DNA of 64,000 bases from Roseobacter fucihabitans (GTDB lineage: Bacteria; Pseudomonadota; Alphaproteobacteria; Rhodobacterales; Rhodobacteraceae), in assembly GCF_014337925.2 (NCBI RefSeq), contig NZ_CP143423.1, forward strand, positions 2,014,501 to 2,078,500, written 5' to 3'. Below the pieces are notes generated by a model. The model saw only the letters and a list, made by a program, of their open reading frames with translations. It made no database searches and was not told the DNA's origin. The position numbers and the translations under genes were made by a program. How positions within the stretch are numbered: position 1 is the first letter of the stretch; each line of letters begins with the position of its first letter. Shown one piece after another: positions 55,289 through 64,000 of the stretch.

Positions 55289-56392
55289 ATGCTAGAGCGC
55301 AGCTTTTGGACATGTTTGACCGTTTTAGCGCTGTTGGGCGCTGGTGGACCTGTGATGGCACAGGCGCCGGGTGGCGTGAGCTTAACTGCGATGATCAAGG
55401 GTCTGGACACGCCCTGGGGGTTGGCATTGCTGCCCGATGGCGGGGCCTTGATCACGGAACGCGACGGGGCTGTGCTCTATTGGAACGGCGCCGAGACGCG
55501 CGCGCTCGCCAATGTGCCCGCCGTGGTGGCGCGAGGGCAGGGCGGGTTGCTGGATGTGACCCTTGCGCGTGATTTCAAGCAGTCGCGCGAGGTGTTTCTG
55601 ACCTATGCCAAACCGGTGCGCGGTGGGGCCGCGACCGCGCTGGCCGTGGCGCGATTGTCGAACGATGCGACACGGTTTGAGAATTTGCGCGATATTTTCG
55701 TGATGTCCACGGGCGATTCTTCGGGCAGGCATTTCGGCAGCCGCGTCGTTGAAGCCCCGGACGGCACGCTGTTCATCACCATCGGGGATCGCGGCGACAG
55801 ACCCTCGGCGCAGGACCGCGCGCGCCACAACGGTTCTGTCATACGCATAAACCGCGACGGCTCGGTGCCCGCAGATAATCCTTTTGTCGGCCAAGCGGGC
55901 ATATTGCCGGAAATCTGGTCTTTCGGGCACCGCAATCCGCAGGGTACGGATTTTGACGCGCAGGGGCGGATGTGGACGGCCGAACATGGCGCACGCGGTG
56001 GCGATGAGGTGAACCTGATCAAACGGGGCGCGAATTTCGGCTGGCCGGTGATATCTTATGGGCGCCATTACATCGGCGGCAAGATTGGCGAAGGCAGCGT
56101 CAAGCCGGGCATGGAGCAGCCGGCGCATTACTGGGACCCGTCCATGGCGCCCTCCGGGATGATCATTTATGGGGGCGATATGTTTCCCGAATGGCGCGGC
56201 GATATGTTCGTGGGATCCTTGAAGTTCGATTATATTTCGCGCCTGGAAATCACCGCAGATCAAGCGCGCGAGGTCGAGAAGATCCAAACCGATGAGACCG
56301 AACGTGTACGTGATCTGGTGGAGGCCGATGATGGCAGCATCTGGTTCATCGCGGCCGGAAGCGGTACCGTCTATCGCATGGCGCGGCCTTAA
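55289..56392 (+). CDS. secreted PQQ-dependent sugar dehydrogenase family protein (Asd/GSDH type)
   Basis: 367 residues from the ATG at 55289, which has GAGGGAGG upstream. A signal peptide ends at PVMAQAPGG. Beta-propeller motifs of soluble aldose dehydrogenases are seen: LDTPWGLALLPDGGALITER, GRHFGSRVVEAPDGTLFITI, GHRNPQGTDFDAQGRMWTAE with HGARGGDEVN, and the closing VEADDGSIWFIA. These enzymes oxidise sugars in the periplasm using pyrroloquinoline quinone and calcium. No PQQ synthesis genes are in the window. It is divergent from livK and convergent with the GlxA-type regulator. Confidence 0.88.
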   Translation: MLERSFWTCLTVLALLGAGGPVMAQAPGGVSLTAMIKGLDTPWGLALLPDGGALITERDGAVLYWNGAETRALANVPAVVARGQGGLLDVTLARDFKQSREVFLTYAKPVRGGAATALAVARLSNDATRFENLRDIFVMSTGDSSGRHFGSRVVEAPDGTLFITIGDRGDRPSAQDRARHNGSVIRINRDGSVPADNPFVGQAGILPEIWSFGHRNPQGTDFDAQGRMWTAEHGARGGDEVNLIKRGANFGWPVISYGRHYIGGKIGEGSVKPGMEQPAHYWDPSMAPSGMIIYGGDMFPEWRGDMFVGSLKFDYISRLEITADQAREVEKIQTDETERVRDLVEADDGSIWFIAAGSGTVYRMARP

Positions 56393-56394
56393 TC

Positions 56395-57399
56395 CTAGAT
56401 CGACAAACGGCTCGCGTGGCTGCCGCGCTCGCGGTAGGGGGTAGTGTCGTAATGCGAGCGGTAGCATTTGGAAAAATGGCTTGGGGAGGCAAAACCACAG
56501 GCCAGGGCGACATTGATCACGCTCATATCCGTCTGCATCAGCAGGTTGCGCGCTTTTTGCAGGCGCAGCTCCATATAATAGCGCTTGGGCGACCGGCTCA
56601 GATAGCGGCGGAACAAACGTTCCAACTGCCGCGTGCTCATGCCGACATCCTTGGCCAATATTGACGGGCTGATCGGTTCTTCGATGTTGCCCTCCATGAT
56701 CTGGATCACTTTGCTCAGCTTGGGGTGACGCACGCCGATCCGGGTGGGCACGCTGAGCCGTTGTGTGTCCTGATCAGTGCGGATGGAGGCGTAAATCAAC
56801 TGATCCGCGACCATATTGGCCAGATCTTCCCCCCGATCATCCGCGATGATCTTGAGCATCAGATCAATCGAGGATGTCCCGCCCGCCGTGGTCATACGAT
56901 TGCCATCCACCACGAACACGGATTTGGTCAGGTCCACCTCTTCAAATTCTTCCGAGAAACTGTCCTGGTTTTCCCAATGAATCGTCGCGCGTTTGCCGTC
57001 AAGCAATCCGGCCCTGGCCAGCGTATATCCAGCCGTGCACAAGCCCCCCACCACCAGACCCTTGCGCGCTTCGCGCCGCAACCACCCCAACAATCGCTTG
57101 GACGTCGCGTCTTGAATATGGATGCCGCCGCAGATCATCACAACATCATCGCGCATCAGATCTTCGAGATCACCATCCAGCTTGAAACCGCTCCCGGTCG
57201 AGCAATAGACAATATCGCCGCCCTCTCCCAGGATGCGCCAATCATAGATCTTTTTGTTCGCCATCCGGTTGGCAATCCGAAGGCTCTCGACTGCGGCGGC
57301 AAAACTGAGCAAGGTAAAGTCGTTCAGCAAGACAAAAACAAAGCGTTTCGGTCTATCTGTCGGCGGCTCGTTCCGCTGAGCTGAAGGCTGTTGGGACAT
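56395..57399 (-). CDS. GlxA-family transcriptional regulator (DJ-1/PfpI domain + AraC DNA-binding)
   Basis: 334 residues. The first ~190 residues are a DJ-1/PfpI-like domain (RFVFVLLNDFTLLSFAAAVE; the VVGGLCTAGYTLARAG nucleophile elbow carries a Cys). The C-terminal ~100 residues are an AraC-type double helix-turn-helix (SPSILAKDVGMSTRQLERLF, MSVINVALACGFASPSHFSK). Members control catabolism of quaternary amines such as carnitine, choline or glycine betaine, or arginine, in proteobacteria. The target is not evident here. The stop is two bases from the convergent dehydrogenase stop. Confidence 0.9.
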   Translation of the reverse strand: MSQQPSAQRNEPPTDRPKRFVFVLLNDFTLLSFAAAVESLRIANRMANKKIYDWRILGEGGDIVYCSTGSGFKLDGDLEDLMRDDVVMICGGIHIQDATSKRLLGWLRREARKGLVVGGLCTAGYTLARAGLLDGKRATIHWENQDSFSEEFEEVDLTKSVFVVDGNRMTTAGGTSSIDLMLKIIADDRGEDLANMVADQLIYASIRTDQDTQRLSVPTRIGVRHPKLSKVIQIMEGNIEEPISPSILAKDVGMSTRQLERLFRRYLSRSPKRYYMELRLQKARNLLMQTDMSVINVALACGFASPSHFSKCYRSHYDTTPYRERGSHASRLSI

Positions 57400-57590
57400 T
57401 ACAGTCTCTTGATCTTGTCGTGAAAGGCTCGAATCTGCATGCAGAAAGAGCCTAAACTCACTTGGTCATGGTGTGATTGCGACGTCAAGAGGACGAATTT
57501 GGGATATGGTCACTCGCCTCAGCCTTTTGTATAGAGGACGCCGAAACGTGAGGGCGGGCAGTTTTGCGCGCACAACCCGGAGTGAGAACG

Positions 57591-58961
57591 ATGAGTGAAT
57601 GGACAAAATCAAGCTGGCGCAACAAACCGCGGATCCAGATGCCGGACTATCCTGATCAGGCCGCGCTGGAAGCCGTCGAGGCCCAGCTGTCGCGTTTTCC
57701 ATTGTTGGTCTTTGCCGGTGAAGCACGGCGTTTGAAGAAACATCTGGCGGCAGCGGGTCGCGGTGAGGCGTTCCTGCTTCAGGGCGGAGATTGCGCGGAG
57801 AGTTTTGATCAGTTCAGCTCAGACGCGATCCGCGATACTTTCAAGATCATGCTGCAAATGGCGATTGTGCTGACGCATGGGGCCAAGGTGCCGGTGATCA
57901 AAGTCGGGCGTATGGCCGGTCAGTTTGCCAAACCGCGCTCGGCCCCCACCGAGACGGTAGAGGGCGTGGAATTGCCCAGCTACCGCGGTGACATCATAAA
58001 TGAGCTGGATTTCACGCCCCAATCCCGCATTCCCGATCCCGAAAAGATGTTGCGCGCCTATACGCAGGCGGCCGCGACCTTGAACCTTATCCGTGCCTTT
58101 TCTACGGGCGGCTATGCCGATGTCAATCAGGTCCACGCCTGGACGCTGGGGTTCACGGAGGCCGAGAAGGTTGAACGATACCGCGAGATCGCCAACCGGA
58201 TTTCGGATACGCTGGATTTCATGACCGCCGCCGGGGTGACGCCGGAAACCGCACATACGCTGCAATCGGTGGAATTCTACACCAGCCATGAATCGCTCCT
58301 GTTGGAATATGAAGAGGCGCTGACACGCGTTGACAGCACCACAGGCAAATGGCTCGCGGGCTCTGGTCACATGATATGGATCGGGGATCGCACGCGTCAG
58401 CCTGACGGTGCGCATGTGGAATTTGCCAGCGGCGTGCAGAACCCGATTGGGATGAAGGCTGGACCGTCGATGACCTCTGAGGACCTCAAGGTGTTGATGG
58501 CCAAGCTGAACCCGGAAAATGAAGCGGGTCGTTTGACGCTGATCGCGCGTTTCGGTGCCGGATCGGTTGGCGAGCATTTGCCCCGTTTGATCAAGACGGT
58601 GCGCGAAGAGGGGGCGAACGTCACTTGGGTTTGTGATGCAATGCATGGCAATACGATCAAATCCTCGACCGGCTATAAGACACGTCCCTTCGATTCCGTT
58701 CTGCGCGAAGTGCGCGAGTTCTTTGCCGTGCATGCGTCTGAGGGCACCGTGCCGGGGGGCGTGCATTTTGAGATGACCGGGCAAGACGTGACCGAATGCA
58801 CCGGGGGTGTACGCGCCGTCAGCGACGAAGACCTGTCCGATCGCTATCATACCGCCTGTGATCCGCGCCTGAACGCCAGCCAATCGCTGGAATTGGCCTT
58901 TCTGGTCGCCGATGAATTATCCGGACGGCGCGCAGCACGTCAGGACAAGGCGGTCAGCTGA
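57591..58961 (+). CDS. aroG: class II 3-deoxy-7-phosphoheptulonate (DAHP) synthase
   Basis: 456 residues from the ATG at 57591. The plant-type (class II) signature is clear: [20 protein letters not shown], the metal-binding Cys of [24 protein letters not shown], and [20 protein letters not shown] with Arg/Lys ligands for phosphoenolpyruvate. It makes DAHP from PEP and erythrose 4-phosphate, the entry to the shikimate pathway. The symbol aroG follows common usage for class II enzymes. The gene is monocistronic, ending about 70 bases before a hairpin. Confidence 0.95.
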   Translation: MSEWTKSSWRNKPRIQMPDYPDQAALEAVEAQLSRFPLLVFAGEARRLKKHLAAAGRGEAFLLQGGDCAESFDQFSSDAIRDTFKIMLQMAIVLTHGAKVPVIKVGRMAGQFAKPRSAPTETVEGVELPSYRGDIINELDFTPQSRIPDPEKMLRAYTQAAATLNLIRAFSTGGYADVNQVHAWTLGFTEAEKVERYREIANRISDTLDFMTAAGVTPETAHTLQSVEFYTSHESLLLEYEEALTRVDSTTGKWLAGSGHMIWIGDRTRQPDGAHVEFASGVQNPIGMKAGPSMTSEDLKVLMAKLNPENEAGRLTLIARFGAGSVGEHLPRLIKTVREEGANVTWVCDAMHGNTIKSSTGYKTRPFDSVLREVREFFAVHASEGTVPGGVHFEMTGQDVTECTGGVRAVSDEDLSDRYHTACDPRLNASQSLELAFLVADELSGRRAARQDKAVS

Positions 58962-59027
58962 ACAATATCATCTGTCGCGGCGCGTCTGTGCAATGCGCGC
59001 CGCGCCGGTGTCTGATTGGGGGCGGCG

Positions 59028-59064
59028 GATAAAATAAAACCGCCCGCACTTTCTGTGCGAGCGG
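59028..59064 (-). terminator. terminator of the PAS-protein gene (minus strand)
   Basis: CCGCCCGCAC and GTGCGAGCGG (59040-59064) form a stem with one mismatch and a TTTCT loop. On the minus strand it is followed by TTTTATTTTATCC, a good U tract. The gene that ends at 59102 lies 37 bases upstream. Confidence 0.8.
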
Positions 59065-59101
59065 CCTTCCTGATCAAAGGAATTCGTAATAGCTGCGCGG
59101 C

Positions 59102-59812
59102 TCAGTCGTCAGATTTGACGAGCCTCAGATAGGGGGCTTTTTCGCGTGGTGTTTCGCTTTTGAAATCGGCTTTCGCTTCGTGAAACCCCGGAATCATCGT
59201 CGGTGCCTGAGGTTTAGGCATCGGAGCAGCAGGTTTGGGCTTGGTGGCCAAAGGCTTCGCGCTATCCGCGATGATCGGGCGCACTGCGGTGCGTGTCACG
59301 TCAAAACGACGCGGGCTGCGGCCCATGTCACCCACGGAGACCAAAGCGCCCAGGATCCGGCTGACATCCCCCAGATCGCTCTTGAGCGGCATCAGCACCA
59401 TGCGTGCCTCCAGCGCGGGCATGCCAGGCCCCTGTTCGGAGCGCAGTTGAATGGAACATGTCGCGGGCGTTTCGAACACTTCTTCAAGAATGTCGCTGAT
59501 CTGGCGGCGAGAGCCTGGTGTGATGAAGGAGGTCAGCGGCATGCCGCGCACTTCCATGCCCATCAGATCGCTCAGGTGGCTGCCGGCGATGCGCAGGCGG
59601 GCAATGCCCGGTGCAATCCGCTCGATCACAAAGGAGTATTCCAAGGCCCGTTCGATCCCGCGCGGGTCGATCTCGGCGCGGTTCGGCATCAAGCGGTTTC
59701 CCCGCAGCGCTTCCCAATAAGCCTCCAGCTGGGCAAGGGGCGCAAAGCCGTTATGAGAGTTATTCTGCGTCATTGTGAATACATTGTGCGTGTTTTGACC
59801 GCCGTTGTCCAT
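59102..59812 (-). CDS. PAS-domain protein of the PF07310 type
   Basis: 236 residues from the ATG at 59812 (MDNGGQNTH; a further start at MTQNNSH is possible). The central ~120 residues are a PAS-like fold: LAQLEAYWEALRGNRLMPNR, ERIAPGIARLRIAGSHLSDL, GMEVRGMPLTSFI. The C-terminal ~70 residues are disordered, Pro/Ala/Lys-rich (KPKPAAPMPKPQAPTMIPG). No output domain is attached. Alphaproteobacteria encode several such free PAS proteins of unknown function. It is transcribed alone and ends at a clear terminator. Confidence 0.8.
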   Translation of the reverse strand: MDNGGQNTHNVFTMTQNNSHNGFAPLAQLEAYWEALRGNRLMPNRAEIDPRGIERALEYSFVIERIAPGIARLRIAGSHLSDLMGMEVRGMPLTSFITPGSRRQISDILEEVFETPATCSIQLRSEQGPGMPALEARMVLMPLKSDLGDVSRILGALVSVGDMGRSPRRFDVTRTAVRPIIADSAKPLATKPKPAAPMPKPQAPTMIPGFHEAKADFKSETPREKAPYLRLVKSDD

Positions 59813-59827
59813 TGCCGCCCCCTTCAC

Positions 59828-60062
59828 TTTGCGCGCCGTTGCGCGATTTTAATTTATTAGGATCACTGCCTGTCATGTCGTCCTGCAGCCCCATCCTGGT
59901 TACTGAAACTTTAATACCAACAATTTTCTACAAACGGTAAGATATCTTTAGATTTGGTTAACCCAAATGCGAAGCTTTCCGAGCAGGCAAGGTTTCGCCG
60001 GGGGTTGCTCTGCAAGCCAGTTTCGCCATAAGGCTCCTGATCAGCAACCAAGGGATATCTAC
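59828..60062. other. 235-base intergenic region between divergent genes
   Basis: Between the PAS-protein gene (minus) and yicC (plus). It is A/T-rich near 59910-59965 (TTTAATACCAACAATTTTC, TTTAGATTTGGTTAACCC), which probably contains both promoters. No further gene or hairpin is obvious. Confidence 0.4.
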
Positions 60063-60953
60063 ATGATCCGTTCGATGACTGGCTTTGCCTCAAGCACCGG
60101 CACGATGACGCCCCATTCATGGGCGTGGGAGCTGCGGGCGGTCAATGGCAAGGGTCTTGATCTGCGGCTGCGGGTGCCAGACTGGATCGATGGGCTGGAG
60201 GTGGCGCTGCGCAAGCAGTTGGGCCAAGCGGCGGCGCGTGGTAATGTGACGCTGTCGCTACGGCTGGCGCGGGATGAACAAGCAGGCACTCTCCGGGTCA
60301 ATGAAACCCATCTCTCTGGCGTGCTGGAAGCGATGGCCATGATCGAGGCGCGTGCCATGGAGGAGGGCGTTTCGCTGGCACCGTCCACATCCTCCGATAT
60401 CGTCGCCCTGCGCGGCGTGCTGGAACAATCGGCGGCTGAGGATGACATCGCCCCGCTCAGGGTTGCGTTGCTGGAGGAGGCCCGCGCGCTGATTGCTGAT
60501 TTCAACGGGATGCGCGAAGGGGAGGGGGCGGCCTTGCAATCTGTATTATACGAACAACTCGATGAAATCGCGCGCCTCACACAGGAAGCCGACGCCTTGG
60601 GCGACGCGCGCAGTGCGGCCATGGCCGGTACGTTAAAACGCGCGCTTGCAAAGGTCGCGGATGCGGCGGAGGGGATCGATCCGGATCGCATCGCACAGGA
60701 ACTGGCGTTGATTGCGGTGAAATCAGATGTGACCGAAGAGATCGACCGGCTCAAGGCGCATGTCGATGCGGCGCGCGATTTGATCGGGCAGGGCGGTGCG
60801 GTAGGGCGCAAGCTTGATTTCCTGATGCAGGAATTCAACCGCGAGGCCAATACGCTTTGTGCCAAGGCACAAAACAGCGATCTCACCCGCTGCGGGCTTG
60901 CGCTTAAGGCGGTGATTGATCAGATGCGCGAACAAGTCCAGAATGTGGAGTAA
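60063..60953 (+). CDS. yicC: YicC-family endoribonuclease
   Basis: 296 residues from the ATG at 60063; the frame opening at 59967 is an extension without a ribosome site. MIRSMTGFASSTGTMTPHSW and the ELRAVNGKGLDLRLRVPDWI segment are the YicC N-terminus; the C-terminal DUF1732 part is EIDRLKAHVDAARDLIGQGG and GRKLDFLMQEFNREANTLCA. Related proteins are RNases that help degrade certain small RNAs. It lies directly upstream of gmk (3-base gap), the conserved neighbour of yicC. Confidence 0.93.
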   Translation: MIRSMTGFASSTGTMTPHSWAWELRAVNGKGLDLRLRVPDWIDGLEVALRKQLGQAAARGNVTLSLRLARDEQAGTLRVNETHLSGVLEAMAMIEARAMEEGVSLAPSTSSDIVALRGVLEQSAAEDDIAPLRVALLEEARALIADFNGMREGEGAALQSVLYEQLDEIARLTQEADALGDARSAAMAGTLKRALAKVADAAEGIDPDRIAQELALIAVKSDVTEEIDRLKAHVDAARDLIGQGGAVGRKLDFLMQEFNREANTLCAKAQNSDLTRCGLALKAVIDQMREQVQNVE

Positions 60954-60956
60954 CCC

Positions 60957-61601
60957 ATGAGTGCAACACGCCGTGGTCTCTTGATTATCCTCAGCTCCCC
61001 TTCGGGTGCCGGTAAATCCACGCTTGCGCAACGTTTGCGCGCCTGGGACCCTGAGATCGAATTTTCCGTTTCGGCCACCACCCGCGCCGCCCGTTCGGGC
61101 GAAGAGGAGGGGCGCGAGTATTATTTCGTGGATCAGGCCAGCTTCAAGGCGCAGGTCGCCGATGAGGGGATGCTGGAGCACGCGCATGTGTTCGGGAATT
61201 TCTACGGCTCGCCGCGCGCGCCGGTGCAAAAGGCCATCGCCGCCGGGCGCGATGTTTTGTTCGATATCGACTGGCAGGGTGCGCAGCAGATCACCAATTC
61301 GGCGCTGGGGGCGCATACGCTGTCGATCTTCCTGCTGCCGCCCTCTATTGTGGAACTGCGCAACCGGCTGGAACGGCGCGGACAGGATGATGCGGCGACC
61401 ATCGCGCGGCGGATGGAGAAAAGCTGGGACGAGATCAGCCATTGGGGGGCCTATGATTTCGTGCTGGTCAATGACGACCTGGACGTCACGGAAGCGCAGC
61501 TTAAGACGATCATATCGGCCACGCGCATGCGGCGCAGTCAGGTGCCGGGGCTCACGGATCACGTGCGCGCGCTGCAATCGGAATTTGAGGATTTGACATG
61601 A
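60957..61601 (+). CDS. gmk: guanylate kinase
   Basis: 214 residues. The P-loop is [15 protein letters not shown], followed by [20 protein letters not shown] (GMP-binding) and [14 protein letters not shown]. It phosphorylates GMP to GDP, essential for nucleotide pools. The stop overlaps the next start as ATGA (61598-61601). Confidence 0.96.
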   Translation: MSATRRGLLIILSSPSGAGKSTLAQRLRAWDPEIEFSVSATTRAARSGEEEGREYYFVDQASFKAQVADEGMLEHAHVFGNFYGSPRAPVQKAIAAGRDVLFDIDWQGAQQITNSALGAHTLSIFLLPPSIVELRNRLERRGQDDAATIARRMEKSWDEISHWGAYDFVLVNDDLDVTEAQLKTIISATRMRRSQVPGLTDHVRALQSEFEDLT

Positions 61602-62125
61602 CACTATATGCTCTGGGCGCGGACGCCCCGCAATTGCATGAAGACACCTGGGTTGCGCCAGACGTCAATCTGGTGGGCAAGGTCGTGCTGGAGGAGGGTG
61701 CGTCGGTCTGGTTCGGCACCACCATCCGCGCAGATCATGAGGAAATTCGGGTCGGTAGGGGCTCCAACGTGCAGGAAAACTGCGTTTTTCACATTGATGC
61801 GGGCTATCCATTGCGCATCGGAGAGAACTGCACGATTGGCCATAAGGTCATGCTGCACGGCTGCACGATTGGCGATAACAGCCTGATCGGTATGGGGGCC
61901 ACGGTCCTGAACGGGGCGCAGATCGGCAAGAATTGCCTGATCGGAGCGGGGGCCTTGATCACGGAGAACAAAGTGATCCCGGATGGCAGCCTTGTAATGG
62001 GTGTGCCGGGTAAGGTTGTGCGCGCATTGGACAGCGAGGCCATCCAAGGGCTGACCCGAAGTGCGGTAAACTATCAGGAGAACATGCGTCGATTTAAGCG
62101 CGACCTACGCGCCATAAAGGTCTGA
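61598..62125 (+). CDS. gamma carbonic anhydrase family protein (YrdA/CaiE-like)
   Basis: 175 residues of left-handed beta-helix. Metal-ligand positions of gamma carbonic anhydrases are present: [19 protein letters not shown] and [20 protein letters not shown] give the three His residues. The C-terminal helix ([18 protein letters not shown]) is typical. Many members lack measurable activity, so carbonic anhydrase function is not certain. It is coupled to gmk and followed after 1 base by the trans-sulfuration gene, forming a yicC-gmk-gammaCA run. Confidence 0.9.
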   Translation: MTLYALGADAPQLHEDTWVAPDVNLVGKVVLEEGASVWFGTTIRADHEEIRVGRGSNVQENCVFHIDAGYPLRIGENCTIGHKVMLHGCTIGDNSLIGMGATVLNGAQIGKNCLIGAGALITENKVIPDGSLVMGVPGKVVRALDSEAIQGLTRSAVNYQENMRRFKRDLRAIKV

Positions 62126-62126
62126 T

Positions 62127-63314
62127 ATGAAAAATGAAAAAGGTTCGATTATGCGACCAGACGCACTCCCTGAGAGCGCCAGCCGCCCGGTCGCGACCCC
62201 GCTGAGCCCCTCCGTCGTCTATGCCTCGGACACCCCCGACATGCTGGATCAGCAATATGAGGGCGCGCTGCACGGCTATACCTATGCCCGCGAAGGGCAC
62301 CCGAATGCGGATGTGGTCGCCAAGCGGTTGGACCGGCTGGAGCAGGCACCCCACTCCGGCGTTGTCACCGGGTCCGGCATGGCCGCCGTCAGCGCGGTGC
62401 TGTTGGGGCTGACCCGGGCCGGGGATCATGTGATCGGCGGTAATCAACTCTATGGCCGTTCCCTGCGGATGATGACCGAAGACCTGCCGCGGCTGGGGAT
62501 TGCCACCTCCATGGTGGACCCCGGTGATATGGACGCCATGCGTGCGGCGATCCGGCCCGAAACCCGCATGATCATGATCGAGGCCGTGTCCAACCCGACC
62601 CTGCAGGTGGCGGATGTGACCGGGCTTGCGGCTTTGGCGCGCGAAAAAGGCGTGTTGCTGGTTGTGGATAACACCTTCACCACGCCGCGCGCGTTTCGCC
62701 CGTTTGAGCATGGAGCGGATATCGTGATCCATTCGATTACCAAACTGCTGGCCGGACATTCCGATGCGATGCTGGGCTATGTCGCCGCGCGCGACAAGGC
62801 GTTGAACGACCAGCTGCGGATTTTCATGATCACGAGCGGTATGAACCCAAGCCCGTTCGATTGCTGGTTGGCTGAGCGCGGCATGCTGTCTTTCGAGCTG
62901 CGTTTTGATCGCGCACAGGCCACGGCTATGATCCTGGCCGATCATCTGGCCGGGTTGGCGGGCATAAAACGGGTGATCTATCCGGGGCGGCGCGACCATC
63001 CTGATCATGCGCGCGCGCAAAAGCTGCTGGCGGGGCAGTTCTGCAATATGGTGAGTTTCGAGTTGGACGGTGCACGCGGGGCGGCAAACGCTTTTACCCG
63101 CGCGGCGGACGGGCTGCGCTTTGCCCCGACACTTGGAGATGTGGGCACAACCCTGTCACACCCGGCCTCTTCCTCGCACCGCGGCCTGAGTGCGCAAAAC
63201 CGTGAAGCCCTCGGCATGTCCGAAGGGTTCTTTCGGGTGTCGGTGGGATTGGAAGACCCGGACGCGCTTTGTGCGGTCTTCACGCAGGCGGTTGCGGCAG
63301 CACTGGAAAGCTGA
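62127..63314 (+). CDS. PLP-dependent trans-sulfuration enzyme (cystathionine/methionine lyase family)
   Basis: 395 residues. The PLP Lys lies in IHSITKLLAGHSDAMLGYVA, with VVTGSGMAAVSAVLLGLTRA and DNTFTTPRAFRPFEHGADI as further Cys/Met-metabolism landmarks. The family includes cystathionine gamma-synthase, beta- and gamma-lyases, O-succinylhomoserine sulfhydrylase and methionine gamma-lyase; which reaction applies cannot be read here. The start ATG is 1 base after the carbonic anhydrase-like stop. It precedes the phoR-like gene by 14 bases. Confidence 0.9.
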   Translation: MKNEKGSIMRPDALPESASRPVATPLSPSVVYASDTPDMLDQQYEGALHGYTYAREGHPNADVVAKRLDRLEQAPHSGVVTGSGMAAVSAVLLGLTRAGDHVIGGNQLYGRSLRMMTEDLPRLGIATSMVDPGDMDAMRAAIRPETRMIMIEAVSNPTLQVADVTGLAALAREKGVLLVVDNTFTTPRAFRPFEHGADIVIHSITKLLAGHSDAMLGYVAARDKALNDQLRIFMITSGMNPSPFDCWLAERGMLSFELRFDRAQATAMILADHLAGLAGIKRVIYPGRRDHPDHARAQKLLAGQFCNMVSFELDGARGAANAFTRAADGLRFAPTLGDVGTTLSHPASSSHRGLSAQNREALGMSEGFFRVSVGLEDPDALCAVFTQAVAAALES

Positions 63315-63328
63315 TCGGGGAGCTGGAA

Positions 63329-64000
63329 ATGAGCAAGGCTCTGGCGGATATCCTGGCGGCCCTGCCGCTGCCGGCGCTGGCCATCGAGGGATCCGAGCGG
63401 ATCATCGCTGCAAACTCTGAGGCGCGGGCCTTGATCGGGCAGGGCATTGAGGGGCGCAACTATGTCACCATGCTGCGACAGCCCGCCTTGCTGGACGCCA
63501 TTGACAACGTGCTGCGCGACAGCCGCCCGCGAACTGCGCAATACCTGGTGAGTGATGATGTGCACGACTGCATCTACGACGTCTCTGTCCGAGCGGTCGC
63601 CACGCAAAGCGTCGTTCTGGTGAGTTTCCAGGACATCACCCATCTGGAAAAGGCGGGCCAGATGCGGCGTGATTTCGTGGCCAACGTCAGCCATGAGCTG
63701 CGCACGCCCCTCACGGCCCTGATGGGGTTCATTGAAACCCTGCGGGGTCCGGCAAAGAATGACAGCGCAGCACGCGACCGGTTTCTGGACATCATGCAGG
63801 GCGAAGCCGGGCGGATGAACCGTCTGGTGGGTGATCTTTTGTCGCTGAGCCGCGTTGAGAGTGACGGGCGGGTGCGCCCGCGCGATACCGTAAATCTGAC
63901 CGATATTCTGAATTCCGTTCTGCGCACGTTGAAACCGCTGGCGACGGATGCGGGTGTCACCTTGGAGGTCGACTTTGAGCAAACACCTGTTGAGGTCACA
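63329..64000 (+). CDS. phoR: PhoR-like sensor histidine kinase (5' part, cut by window end)
   Basis: 224 codons are inside the window. A PAS-like domain opens the protein (LPLPALAIEGSERIIAANSE ... VVLVSFQDITHLEKA), then the HisKA box FVANVSHELRTPLTALMGFI with the phosphorylated His. There is no N-terminal membrane helix, so this kinase looks cytosolic. PhoR-type kinases sense phosphate through the Pst system; whether pstSCAB-phoUB follow beyond base 64000 cannot be seen, so the name is tentative. Confidence 0.8.
   Translation, partial: MSKALADILAALPLPALAIEGSERIIAANSEARALIGQGIEGRNYVTMLRQPALLDAIDNVLRDSRPRTAQYLVSDDVHDCIYDVSVRAVATQSVVLVSFQDITHLEKAGQMRRDFVANVSHELRTPLTALMGFIETLRGPAKNDSAARDRFLDIMQGEAGRMNRLVGDLLSLSRVESDGRVRPRDTVNLTDILNSVLRTLKPLATDAGVTLEVDFEQTPVEVT

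Overview
The window looks like chromosomal DNA from a marine alphaproteobacterium of the family Rhodobacteraceae (Roseobacter group). Lineage markers read directly from the sequence are a trgA-trgB-cysK tellurite locus, adjacent photolyase and cyclopropane-fatty-acid synthase genes, a ChpT-type phosphotransferase, an olsB-olsA ornithine-lipid pair, an L21 protein with a helix-hairpin-helix tail, and the order rplU-rpmA-acetyltransferase-lysE-acetyltransferase-obg-proB-proA. No rRNA or CRISPR array was seen. There are two tRNA-Ser genes.

Layout. Bases 1-1.5 kb hold the end of a 2-oxoglutarate oxygenase gene and a sufT-acetyltransferase-sufA tail. Bases 1.6-7.0 kb are a decayed accessory island: frameshifted secreted-protein genes, phage early-gene debris, tRNA-Ser(GGA), a headless tyrosine recombinase, and IS3 and IS110 fragments. 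From 7.8 to 15.0 kb is an iron block: hemP with two coupled small genes, imelysin, a DUF1289 protein, Dps, a gene of unknown function, a di-heme DUF1111 oxidoreductase, a second imelysin and a Tat-exported DUF1513 protein. A perfect palindrome of the Irr/ICE type lies upstream of dps.

Bases 16-25 kb carry a stress group: photolyase and cfa behind a candidate sigma-E promoter, then trgA, trgB, cysK and a large MscS-type channel. Bases 25.3-26.5 kb are poorly coding and hold an integrase relic beside tRNA-Ser(CGA), which is inverted relative to the first tRNA-Ser. Bases 26.6-40 kb are housekeeping: two DUF2059 genes, rplU/rpmA, obg/proBA, chpT, olsBA, rpsB/tsf. Bases 40-48.7 kb are mostly envelope genes: aroQ, an M15-like DUF882 protein, an L,D-transpeptidase, lpxD-acp-ketosynthase, an IalB-like protein and a HerA-like ATPase.

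Bases 48.7-55.1 kb form a branched-chain amino-acid ABC operon on the minus strand. It includes two unexpected coupled members, a secreted protein and an acetyltransferase. Bases 55.3-64 kb contain a sugar dehydrogenase, a GlxA-type regulator, class II DAHP synthase, a PAS protein, yicC-gmk, a gamma carbonic anhydrase-like protein, a trans-sulfuration enzyme and a PhoR-like kinase cut by the window end.

The best candidate for an under-described system is the imelysin/DUF1111/imelysin/DUF1513 block with its hemP module. It resembles a periplasmic iron-handling machine with no receptor or permease of its own, and its second imelysin lacks the conserved histidine. All family names are recalled from memory of the families; no database search was run.
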